Shown piece after piece: positions 22,201 through 32,598 of a DNA stretch of 64,000 bases (positions are counted from its first letter, which is position 1; each line of letters begins with the position of its first letter). The stretch is taken from positions 5,952,001 through 6,016,000 of the forward strand of contig CM060732.1 of the NCBI GenBank assembly GCA_030704615.1, written 5' to 3'. The notes below the pieces were generated by a model. The model made no database searches. It was not told where the DNA came from and was given only the letters and a program-made list of their open reading frames with translations. The translations under genes were made by a program, and so were the position numbers. The stretch comes from Takakia lepidozioides (taxonomy: Eukaryota > Streptophyta > Takakiopsida > Takakiales > Takakiaceae).

Positions 22201-25200
22201 CTCCAATCGTTGTTCCAGGAAATCCCACTTTCAAGCTATTTTTGGGAATTTTCAGCGACCAAAAGCACTTGAAATTCCAAATTTGCCACATGATGGGCCA
22301 ATCATAGCTCCAGGAAAGCCCACTTTGCTATTTTATTTTTGAATTTCCAGCGACCCAAAGCACTTGAAATTCCATATCTCCCACACCGCCGGTCCAAAAA
22401 TCATGAGACCAAGCCGGTGCACCCCTCCTCATTGAGGGCTTTCCAACGGCACTAAGCACCAGGCCCGCGGTTTGGGAGATCTCAACGATGCTACAAAACA
22501 AAACAAAACAAACGTCTTGATTAATCTAGGGTAGCCTGTGCCGTTGGCCCAAGTGTCCAGTGTCATCTAAGTCCAAGTGCAATCCCCTTATATTCATCCA
22601 AGTGCGTCCCCTATGTCGAGGCTCAAATGCGACCTCTAGGATAGCCTAGTGTGCGGTTGGCCCAAGTGTCCAGTGTCATCTAAGCCCAAGTGCAAGATCT
22701 CCTATGTATCCAAGTGTGTCTCATATGTTGAGGCCCAAGTGCGACCTCTAGGGTAGCCTGTGTCATTGGCCCATGTCTGAAGAATTGAAATCCCAGACCA
22801 AGTGCAATTTCCTATGTATCCCAGTGCATCTCCTATGTCGAGGCCCATCTAAGCCCAAGTGCAATCTTCTATGTATCCAAGTGCATCTTCCATGTAGAGG
22901 CCCAAGTGTCCACTAAGCCCAAGTGCAATCTCCTATGTATCCAAGGGCATCTCTGATGTGCGTCTCCCATGTCGAGGCCCATCTAAGCCTAGTGTGCAAT
23001 CTCCTATGTATCCAAGTATGTCTCCCATGTCAAGGCTTGATTATTTTTTTTCCATGAATTTATTGAGTAGTAATATATCCAATGTCATCTAAGTCCAAAT
23101 GCATTTTTTTTCCCCAAAGCCTACGACCAGATTTGAACCGGAGACCTTTCCCTTGATATCTCTCCTGTCGAGGCTCCAACCATTGTCCAGGCCCAATTTG
23201 CTATTTTTTTGCGAATTTCCAACGACCAAAAGTACTCGGAAATTCCAAATTTCCCACGTGAAGGGCCAATCATTGCTCTAGGAAAGCCCACTTTGCTAGG
23301 GTAGTCTGTGCCGTTGGCCCAAGTGTCCAGTATCATCAAGGCCCAGTGCAATCCCTATGTATCCAAGTACATCTCCTATGTCGATGCCCGTGTGTGAAGA
23401 ATTGAAATCTAAGCCCAAGTGCAATCTCCTATGTATCCAAGTGCTTCTCCCATGTAGAGGCCCAAGTGCGACCTCCGATGTCCAATGTCATCTAAGTCCA
23501 AGTGCAATCCCAAAGCCCACTTTGCTATTTTTGCAATCTCCCTTGTCGAGGCTTCATATATTGATATATCCACTTTGCTATTTTTGGGAATTTTCAGCGA
23601 CAAAAAGCACTTGAATTTCCAAATCTGCCACATGATGGGCCAATCATAGCTCCAGGAAAGCCCACTTTGCTATTTTTTTCGAATTTCCAGCGACCCAAAG
23701 CACTTGAAATTCCATATCTCCCACATCGCCGGTCCAAAAATCATGAGACCAAGCCGGTGCACCCCTCCTCATCGAGGGCTTTCCAACGGCACCAAGCACC
23801 GGGGCTGGCCCCGCGGTTTGGGAGATCTCAACGACGCTACAAAACAAAACAAAACAAAACAAACGTCTTTATTCATATATTGATACACAAACCCCAAAAT
23901 TTGTTGGCTGTCATAAAAGTGTTACTGTCCCATCGGAAGGCCGGGTGTACTGATATCATAGGTTACATTTGCTTCGGCAAAAATCTACTATATATATAGT
24001 GCTACGTGATTGAGTTTTTTGTAAATGCGGTAGAAATTTGATACAAGAATTGTCTACTTTTATACCCATATTGAATGTCAATATAATATAATATATTGTG
24101 ATCTAGACATATACTACTATTGGGAGTTGATTACTAGCAACACAATATTAACTATCAATCTATTTTGCATGCACAACATAGTCTCCATTGGTGGTCATAA
24201 GCCTCCCTGGAAGAAATAGACCGTGTCAAATCATTTGTCAATCCTGAAGCCTATACCTGGTTTGGGAGACACTAATTACACTCAAAACGATGCGGGAGAG
24301 CAAAAAACAACTTCTCTTTCAAAATTTTACTCAATTAGTCAACCCTATATGTGTCCAATCCCACTTCCGTTTGGTAACTATATATTGTGTAATTGTGGCA
24401 GACACCGCTCTATGATGGAAAAGACTTACATGCTCTAGAGTATATTTCACGTTAGGTGGTGGTCTTTACTAAAAATTGAGATGTCCATTGAAATTTATTT
24501 TATTTTTGCTCAAAATTACAGTTTAATTGACTAGACAATTATAAGACTAATGACTTGTTTACAAATAGGTTACATATGGAGATCCCCGCGTGCGTATTCC
24601 TCACTTGAAGACTTCAGAGTTTCGATGGAACATTATTCTTTATGTTCTTCGTACGTAATTATCTCATATTGAGGTTATTATATTATAATCTCAACAACCA
24701 AGTTGTAGCCCACTCTTAATGGACACATACCACCTCGGAAGTGGTTGTGGGTACAATACACCAATTGGTGTCACCAAGGTGTCCATTTTCCTGCTGGAAG
24801 GCAATAGTCAAATGACACCATAACTTACACTGCCTTCAAGAGGCATCATACTTTACTTCATGATAATCTCATTGCACTAGTTTGTTAGAGATATCCATAA
24901 AATGACAAACATTGTATGCATGTACAATATGTGTAAAAGCTGATAATAAGAATTTCCAATTTGTAGGATATGGAGGTACTTCATTTTTAGGCCTCATATA
25001 ATTAGAATATTTTTATCACTTGGAGAATTAAGCACTCACATATCTCACATATTTTCTAGCTTTCTAACATTCTCAATTTGGTTAGTATAACATTTTTGTC
25101 GAATTGAGAGTTATTGGAAATAAATATTTTACTATTATTTTTATGTTGAATCTCTACAGTCGCATTGAAATAATAATTATTGTGTTTTTTCTTTGAATAA

Positions 25201-26005
25201 TAAATTGTAAATCTTTAAATGACTTTCTTTCGAATGATCATATATTGATAGGTAATATGTGGAAAGATACTTTGACTTTACAGGTTTTATAAGTCTCACA
25301 ATTGGTTTTCAACTTAAATCAACAGTAAAGGATTTGAATATCTGTCAAATAGAGAGAAAAACTGAATTTTGCTGCCATAACCAAGCTCTAGCCCATGTCA
25401 CATTCCAACTACCCCTTTTTGGAGGTGGGCAAGGTGTCTTATAACTTATAAAGAAGGTATATTGCAAACTAATCCTTGTGGTTGGGTGCAGCTAGACCTG
25501 GCTCTGCAAAGGCCAAAGTGAGTACTTCAAGAAAGTTAACCGACCCAGTGTATATGAATGAGGATTTCACACTTGGACCTCAATTCAATCTCGATGATCC
25601 TGACTTGCATTATATTTATGTCTGTGTCAAGGTAAGACGATTGCAATAATTTTATTTTTGACAAATACGCTTTGGTGAGAGGCTCCACCCATTTAAATTT
25701 GTCGTTAAACTGTTGCAGCTGATCAATTATCATTTTTGCCAAATGATTCAGAGTAATTCTGGAGCTCACCGGAAACGCAATACAATTTGTTGCTTAATCT
25801 TTGACATTATTGGATCTTTGGCAATTTTGAGAAGAATTATGAATAAAATAGATTGATAGTTCAATTTGACACAATAACAAGATGATTGGATGTGCAGGAA
25901 CTTCCTCCGGTGAAGGAAATGCCTTCAAAGGGAAAGAAAGGAAAGGAGGATGAAAAAGGAAAGGGAAAGGCTGAAGCCAAAGGAAAGAAAGGAAAGAAGA
26001 AATGA
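16218..26005 (+). CDS. METTL13/EEF1AKMT4-like class I methyltransferase, split gene
   Basis: Exons found: 16218-16416, 17171-17284, 17599-17667, 18008-18027 (20 bases), 18805-18857, 24569-24650, 25492-25631 and 25898-26005. All phases fit. One short exon (length 1 mod 3), expected to encode the LLKPGG-type strand between 18857 and 24569, was not located. The start is MAKKSKGGAKAP; an upstream in-frame codon at 16179 is less likely. Motifs in order: EAYWDNRY, the SAM motif ILIIGCGNA joining to DMSEDM, NIDISSVVI, RMDVRELKMF, FDSVVDKGMLDSLL, CGADAYTSVQQMLSEVRR, VTYGDPRVRIPHL, DPDLHYIYVC. The C-terminus is a Lys/Gly tail (KGKKGK repeats). The family methylates protein lysines, eEF1A in animals; plant relatives are poorly characterised. 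Predicted about 270 residues, probably cytosolic. The large intron before 24569 has been invaded by satellite repeats. Confidence 0.85.
18008..18027 (+). other. 20-bp micro-exon of the methyltransferase gene
   Basis: TTTTAG precedes and GTAAGT follows. It supplies the last two bases of a Gly codon plus Met-Leu-Asp-Ser-Leu-Leu, exactly the DKGxLDSLL motif needed between VVDK (exon ending 17667) and CGADAY (exon starting 18805). Phases 1 in and 0 out both fit. Confidence 0.8.
19432..19608 (-). repeat. SINE-like element with tRNA-related head, copy 1
   Basis: On the minus strand the head reads TAGTCCAGTGGTTAGAGC (A-box-like) and, about 35 bases on, GGTTGTGGGCTCAAAACC (B-box-like). The body has GGTGTATACACCTTCCCATC and a GTGACATCATAAGTAATTAC end. 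The body recurs at 19800-20075, 23915-23985, 24735-24835 and 45955-46040. Confidence 0.6.
19800..20075 (-). repeat. SINE-like element, copy 2
   Basis: The minus strand has GTGGTCGTGGGTTCAAAGCC as the B-box-like part and the same body end (TGATATCATAAGTTAC). About 100 extra bases lie in the middle. Confidence 0.55.
20130..23880 (+). repeat. Satellite-like block of about 105-110-bp and 250-bp units within an intron
   Basis: The short unit contains GTAGCCTGTGCCGTTGGCCC, AAGTGTCCAGTGTCATCTAA, GTCCAAGTGCAATC, CCTATGTATCCAAGTGCGTC and TCCTATGTCGAGGCCCAAG. A second unit with CTTGAAATTCCATATCTCCC, GGTGCACCCCTCCTCAT and GGGCTTTCCAACGG recurs near 20700-20960, 21240-21450, 22200-22500 and 23190-23850. 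Units alternate and are partially deleted. All short open frames here are repeat-derived. A similar GTGTTACTGTCCC SINE fragment follows at 23915. The block separates two exons of the methyltransferase. Confidence 0.9.
24735..24835 (+). repeat. SINE-like fragment, copy in plus orientation
   Basis: It contains GTGGTTGTGGGTACAATAC (degenerate B-box end) and a body with GTGTCCATTTTCCTGCTGG and AATGACACCATAACTTAC, the same arrangement as the copies at 19.4 and 19.8 kb, reversed. Confidence 0.45.
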
Positions 26006-26878
26006 ATGTGTCATAGTTAATTGTAAAATAACAACAAAGACTCAAAGACTTGTTGATAATAGCAAAAAAATTGTGTCACAGTTTGAGCATAATTTTGATT
26101 GTGCATTGATCTTAAATTAACAATATATTACTATTATACGTATTGTATAATGGTCAAAACACATTATCATATCATAATTGTTCATTTCCTCCGTGGATTT
26201 TCCAAATGAAAATAAATGGTGATTGAGACATCAATTGACAATATCAAGAGCACTGTGATAATAAAGTTTGTCAACTTGAAGTTCAAGACCATCTATGGAA
26301 TATTGCAAGTTTTTAATTCGTGACTTTTGTTGAATAGTCAAGGGTTGTAAAATATTATTTGCTTTTTGGATCTTATATAGTCAATCCCTAAAACACAATT
26401 GCTTATATTTTCAAAGGTTTTTTTTAGCTTTTCCCATTTATATTTCATTGGTGTTCAATGTGGGAGAAAGTTGGAGTATGTAATTCTATGCTGCAATATC
26501 ATAGATTTAGTGTAATAAATTTTGATAAAGACTAGGAGCATGCATCTTATTTTTAAAAAATATAAATACTATTAGTTAATACTCAAAGACAGATCTAACT
26601 GCGAGCTTTTTAAATTCTAGTCTCGCCTAAAGGTTGGAGACTAGTTTTAGGGTCGAGCAAGAATGGTGTCCTTGTGCCACATCATTGTCACCACGTTTCG
26701 TATGCCACATCATCAACGTAATTATTTTGGAACCTGCCCGGACTGCCCATAAAAAGAGAAAAAAAAATTACCATTATCATTGCCACATTTTGTAGGCCGC
26801 ATCACCAATATACATTCTTGAAGCTGCCCGGATTGCCCAAATTGTTAACTGAGTGATGTAGAATCTTTGTACATAATA

Positions 26879-26913
<35 letters not shown>

Positions 26914-28358
26914 GGGGGGGGGAGGTGGGATGGAGGGGGAGAGAGCACGCCGCTAGTAACAGAAGCAGTTTTGCAGAAGTGAGTGGCACAACTTCTTGTA
27001 CCTAGTGCTTCAGTTGCAGATGAAAGTGGCAGTCCTCACTTCTGATGATTTTATGTCAACAACTAATCATGCTCACAAGTTGATGGATGGCATCCATCTC
27101 CCTCACGAAAATGAGGACTCAGGTCTCTCGACTATTTTGGAAGCCGAACGTAGAGCCCACTATTTATTAATTTAGTAAGTAGTAAGTTAGTAGGTAGTAA
27201 GAGGGGGGGGGGGGGCCTCCCTTATATACCCTCTCAGGGCGGTGGGACCCTTCTAGAAGCCCACCGACCCTCGGACGCTTCTAGAAGGCGCTGGACACAT
27301 GTCAAGCTTACAAGACTCCCTATTCTAAATTTAGCCAATTCTTCCCTTCTCTTTTGGACCCCCTCAACTCATTCCTTAATACACGTGGCCTTCCTACATA
27401 GGCGCCACACTCTAATTCCTGGGACACAGTAATTCCTGGACCACTCTAGAATCAGGCCCCAATGAAACTTTTCTACATATTTGTTCAAATGATCATTGCA
27501 GTGGTGCAAGTATATTTCCCCTAAACAAGTGCGGTGCAACAGGGTGGCTGTTTGTGAACAGAGATGTGAACTGATCATGCAGAACAAGTGCTAATAAGAT
27601 CAAGGACGGAGATGGAGATGGAGGTGCATCTGCTGAGACTCGCAGGAGGTACCTGCTCCCGTCCTCATACCAAAACCAACACCGATGAGGCATCATGGAT
27701 GCAAATCATTCCCGTGGATGGTGGGTGGGGATGTGGGGTTTCATCATGCTTGCGCAGTTTTGCATGTGCCTCGCAGACAAGAGGATGGAGACGAGGAGTG
27801 CGGAGGAGCAATGCCATAATCTTATCTTACTTGATCGCACACTTGCCATGACTGATAGAAGCAAGTAGCAAAATTCTTGAGGGACGCAGTGTTTCGGTCC
27901 CTTTCTGGAGTCATTACTCAATTTGTCTGATCTTGTATTAGGTCTGTGACAAAAGTATGACCGCGATGGATGGAGATATATGAGGGGACTAAATTTGTGT
28001 GTTTGCGTCATCTTTGCATTTAAGGATGGAAGTGGCAAGATGAGTGACAGCCGGGAATGGACTGTGGCAGTGTCTGCTGCAAGTTGGAGTTGGTGTAAAT
28101 AGTAGCTTGAATAGGGAGGCGGCATATTTTTTCCGAGGAGAAACAGGGGTCTAAATAGGAGGGACATTTGTTGTTAGAGCCTCGCTGCGTGACTCGGCAA
28201 CGGCGTGAACTTGAAGTGTGGGTGATCCGGAATGCTGGAAGGAGTGGTGGCGTTGTTTCTCTCGGCAAGCGTGATGTTGTGGTAGTTAGATTTGGTGTTG
28301 GATCCATTCTCGAGGCGGCTGTGTAGGCGAGAGACGCGGTTTACCCCTACCTGCCAAG
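26006..28358. other. Intergenic; GA microsatellite, no gene seen
   Basis: The region between the methyltransferase and the reductase. It has a (GA) run of about 14 units at 26882-26912 followed by poly-G, a second poly-G at 27204-27217, and two TTCTAGAA palindromes at about 27250-27290. Open frames on both strands show no recognisable protein. Confidence 0.5.
27215..27295 (-). promoter_or_regulatory. TATA box with two heat-shock-element-like palindromes
   Basis: Read on the minus strand, two GCxTTCTAGAAxGC-like sites lie roughly 25-60 bases upstream of GGTATATAAGG (27220-27230). The TTCnnGAA core is the canonical half of a heat-shock element. No gene is seen downstream, so this may be an isolated LTR or MITE promoter. 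Function is inference. Confidence 0.3.
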
Positions 28359-29430
28359 ATGATGAAGTTCGCTCTGATTTCGGGATCTCTTCGGAAGGCG
28401 TCCTTCAACAAAGGCCTCCTGCGTGCAGGTTGTTAACGAATGAATTTTGAAGGCAATATCAATTTACTGGCGATGCTTTGCTTATTGGTCTGGACTCTCA
28501 CTGATGTCTTTCCAACTCAATGCAGCACAGGAGATCGCAAGAGACCACTTGACGGATGTGGAGGTCGAGATTATCGAGATTGGTAATCTGCCCTTCGTGA
28601 ACACGGATCTAGAGGTGGATAACCGATACCCCGAGCCAGTGACGGCCTTCAGGTCAAAAGTGCAGAAAGCAACAAGTGTCCTATTTGCCTGTCCTGAATA
28701 CAATGGTTCCATCACTCGTGAGTACTCTCTGCGCTTCACTTGACCATTTGCTACTCTTCCTGCTTGGAGGTAAAGGTCTGTTGGCAAAGACATGTTTCAG
28801 AGTCATGTCTCTCTTTCAGACACATTGGTAACAACGGATGCTGGTCCCAAACCATCGCGTTTAGAATGCATTTTTTTAAATGGTAAAAGATGTCCTAGTA
28901 ATTCAGCCCAGGCTGTGCCATTCTTGCCTTGGCTTCTCTGCACTTTTTCGCATAACATCAGGAAGTGACACTACTATCCATGCACTAATACGAATCACAG
29001 TATATTTGAAGCTACTAACTTCTTGGCAGGCAGATACTGAAGAAGTTTCTAATTTCATAGGAATCGCACGTGTCTTGTTTCCTTTTCATTATCTACTAAC
29101 ATGTCCCGCTCTCTCTTTCCAGCTGCGCTCAAGAATGCCATAGACTGGGGCTCACGGTTTCCAAATGTGTGGTCAAACAAGCCAGCGGCGGTCATTAGTG
29201 CTGGAGGTGGTTTCGGTGGGGGAAGAGCAAGCTCTCATCTCCGTCAAATTGGCACTGCTTCATACATCGACCTGTATTTTATTAACAAACCAGAGCTCTA
29301 TGTGCGAGCATTTGAGCCCCCTAATAAGTTTGATAAGGATGGGAACCTCATTGACAGTGCCACGAGGGAGGGCGTGAAGGCTGTAGTGGAGGCCCTGCGA
29401 TCTTGGACAATCCAGTTGGGGCATCGATAA
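28359..29430 (+). CDS. NAD(P)H:quinone/FMN reductase (NQR-like), complete
   Basis: Three exons, 28359-28428, 28526-28717 and 29123-29430, join in frame to 189 residues with GT/AG borders. The start is at 28359 (a second ATG follows immediately). The flavin-binding loop is ISGSLRKASFNKGLLRA. Next come EIIEIGNLPFVNTDLE, VLFACPEYNGSIT joined to PALKNAIDW, then SAGGGFGGGRASSHLRQIG. These are the hallmarks of the small flavodoxin-fold NADPH-dependent FMN reductase family, to which the plant soluble quinone reductase belongs. It reduces quinones by two electrons with FMN and NAD(P)H, limiting semiquinone radicals. No targeting peptide is apparent, so cytosolic. Length is typical. I would expect this to be functional. 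Confidence 0.92.
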
Positions 29431-31850
29431 CACTTCATCAGCGATTGAAATTATAAGGTTTCTTTGTTGTCTGGGTCTTTACTTTCCCGACTCAAACCAG
29501 AGAGCTCAACTCACCTTTGCATGAGGGTGATGGGCATGTAAATAATCTTTGCACAGGTCTAGTTGTTTGATCACCTATATCCCTGACTTGTGAGAAGAAA
29601 GAGCAGAATATTACATAGAAGGACATCATATAGTATGGTATGCTATTTAACAAGCTTAGGCTCCGGCTGCACTAGCCTTCTACTCAACATTGGCATCTCA
29701 AAGAAAAACAGGTGTGTAACTAATTTGCTAAGGCAGGGTATTTCCTTGAAGTTAATTAAAGAAAGCACTAAATTTGGGATGGGGATGTTGTGGAAATCCT
29801 CAAGTATTGCGTGATCTATGCATAACAACAGTTATGAGGTGGGGGGCTTCAATCACACTGGTGTCAAGTTCGGAGCCCCTATCCCACTTGATTTTAATTG
29901 TGTCCTAGGAGGTTTGCTGATTTTTATGGAGAGAATGTTTTGGCATCTTTTGTTGGAACCACTCTCCATTCGGTGAAGGGGAAGTGTCAACATGCCTGTG
30001 GTGCATGTGGAGGAGTGATGATCCCACCCATCCTTCGGTTTATGCCCTATTGAAAGCGTGTTCGGGCTTTGGCTCTGGAGTGGCTTGTTGGTTTCTGAGG
30101 GTGCCTGTCTGCCTTCGCATTCTTTCCAGAGGGAAGGTTAAGGACTCTCCTTTTAAAACTGCTCTGGTTTCTACTGCTACCACCTTCAGTGGCTGGGCTG
30201 GTTCTCAGACCCTTGGTTCTTGTGTAGCAGTGAGGGTCTGCCATCCTGATTTCGTCTGTTCTTCAGGTTAGAAAGTATTGCTCCTTATTTAATGATCCAT
30301 CAACTTCATTTGAGAAGTTCAATTTCGAGCCTGTTCGGGCTTTTGGCTGTGGAACAAAATAGTTCTAGATTGTTGCCCTTTTTTTTCCAAGAAGCCTTCA
30401 GATTGTACCTGTCGCCATTTGTTTCAGATTCTTGCATTTGGCCTTCTCTTTAGCAAGGAGAGAACTGCATCCCTTGACAAGAGTGTATTCTACTCCCCTA
30501 CATAGCTAGTGGCAACTCAGTGATGTATGTGCTGGTCGCTGAGTGGGCACTAGAAAGCATTCATGCCATACATTTCCGAGTGAAAAGCAAGTATTAACAT
30601 TTCCAACACCCTGCCAAACTTCTGTCAGCATTATGCAACCTCATGCAATTAACTCAACAAGATTTCCTAGGAGAACAAAAGTCAGGTGCCCACAGATTGT
30701 ACCCTCGAAGTTAGTTGCATCAGACAAACTCTCTTGGAACATAATAATGACAGTTTTGAATGCAAAATTTGTGAAGCTAAAATCACCGCAATAGTTGTAT
30801 CAAGACATTTGTTTATCAATATATTTGACAACAGTATGCCAAGTTGACTAATGTATAACAGAAAATTAAGCAAAATCAGAATCTGTTTGCACCTTTGGGC
30901 AGAGATCACACCCATATGATTGGCTTCTGCCAATAAAAATGGCTGCCCTCAGGACTTCTCAATACCTCCTGAAGTTCCCCGGTTGATGGTATGTTGCTCC
31001 GATGTGAGGCCAAAAATCGTTAGCAACTACCACTACATAGAAAGCCATTGCTTTACCTTCTGGGGATCCAATGGAGCAGATTGTGTCATCAGGCTGACTA
31101 TTCTCTCTTGAATCTGTTCCTGCCTGGAAACACTCAACAGAGAGTGGCATGAGCTAACTTCTTGTCATGCGTGCCAACACATTCTAAGAGGTATTACTAC
31201 AGAAATATCAAAATCCCGCAAAAACAAGGACTGTACATTGGATCTCGGGTTGAGAAACCTCTGTTGAGAGACACTAGTGACAAACTAGTACACTTTAAGT
31301 TGTGACATTGGTCATTCGGCAGCTCTGGGTGGACATCTTGACGACCTACATATGATGACACCATGCAGGTATCATCACAAACAGATATTATTCTGATGTG
31401 ATGACCTTAAAAACTGCCGAGAATCATGCCCTGCCTAACTGTGTTTATTTGAGCCCCAACCGAACAGCTGAAAAATTGACCATTGGCTCTTGGCACCTCC
31501 ATCACCAGCTAAATTTACATGTTCCCTCCTTTACCTCTTCCCTAAGGCCCCTTTGGCAGGACCACTTTGCATGGTGCTGGGGGGCTTAGAGATACAGAGA
31601 GAGAGAATCAATACCTAGAGAGTACCCAGCAGTCACAAGAAGTAACCTATGATACCAACCATGTTTTGAGGAAAAGGAAAATAATGCCAACAGAAGGGGC
31701 TTTCCTTTTTCAAGAGGTTTTGTGAGAACACCCAGTCTGGATTGCTGCTGGCTGTTGGCCGAATGCTTGTAAACCCGCTGCACAGTACAAATGAAACCTT
31801 GTGAGTGAAAAACAATGACGGTGTGGCATGACTCACACAGACAGATATAA
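29431..31850. other. Intergenic, no gene seen
   Basis: Downstream of the reductase. Open frames are short and without recognisable domains; AT-moderate single-copy-looking sequence. A repeat shared with 35185-35300 begins at about 31905. Confidence 0.4.
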
Positions 31851-31904
31851 CTATTAGACTTCAGTTGTCCTAGCCTTTTGGCTGGGAACAGTGGGCCCAG
31901 TGAG

Positions 31905-32480
31905 GGGTAGGTAGGGAATAGAATGTACTCGTAAGACGTTGTTTGCCGTGGCCTTGTGGCCATTGACCCCGCGCCCAGTTTGAGCGGAACACAAAGGGAC
32001 AGAACCTACCTCTGTCAGGGGCTGACGTTGGTAGTAAGACTTACCTTGGTATAAAGCATTGATCCGGGTTTTCCAGATATCCTCTAGAAATCCCTTCACA
32101 CAAGCATCAATCTGCTGTGTGTGGTTTGCCCAATAACTAGGCCCCAGAAGGGCCTGGGCTTTTGGCTCAGCCTCGAGACTTTCAAAGTTGGTAAACAGAG
32201 GTACAGGAACAATTCCCTTGATAGATTTGAGGAGAGCATCTCTCTGGTGAGAGAACCCCGGACAGTGAATCAGGAAATGAATATTGTCTTCAGGTTGCCC
32301 ACACAACGGGCAATTGCACTCTCCCTTTCCTCTCTGCTTCTGTTTGCTGTTCATAGATAGGCTTCCTGCCCTGAGTTTAAATTTCAGTCTAGGGCCGAGA
32401 TTGGGTAGACCCTTGAGGTTTGCCGTAGCCTTGTGGCCATTGACATTCCCTATATTGCAGATAGGGAATAGAGAGAGAGA
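31905..32480 (-). mobile_element. LINE 3' fragment flanked by near-identical 27-bp repeats
   Basis: The minus strand reads GKGECNCPLCGQPEDNIHFL followed by IHCPGFSHQRDALL, the zinc-knuckle (zf-RVT) end of a non-LTR reverse transcriptase, then YWANHTQQIDACVKGFLEDI. The segments GTTTGCCGTGGCCTTGTGG (31949 on) and GTTTGCCGTAGCCTTGTGG (32421 on) flank it as direct repeats. Only the C-terminal end of the LINE is left. It lies just 3' of the arabinosyltransferase stop. Confidence 0.7.
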
Positions 32481-32598
32481 AAAAGGGGATATTGCATCCA
32501 CAGGAGGTCCAGAGGACCTCTAGGACACAGACTGAAAGACGGACAAGAGTCCACAACATACCTAAGGACTGATAATTCAGTTAAGTGGAGATCATACT

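Noticed and set aside
20130-23880. CRISPR-like reading of the regular repeats
   Set aside because: Repeats are eukaryotic satellite-type, diverged, with no constant 28-36-base repeat and unique spacers, and no cas genes are present.
24392-24437. Candidate missing exon of the methyltransferase (reads as KTYML near 24425)
   Set aside because: The preceding residues do not match the expected KPGG strand and no GT donor follows.
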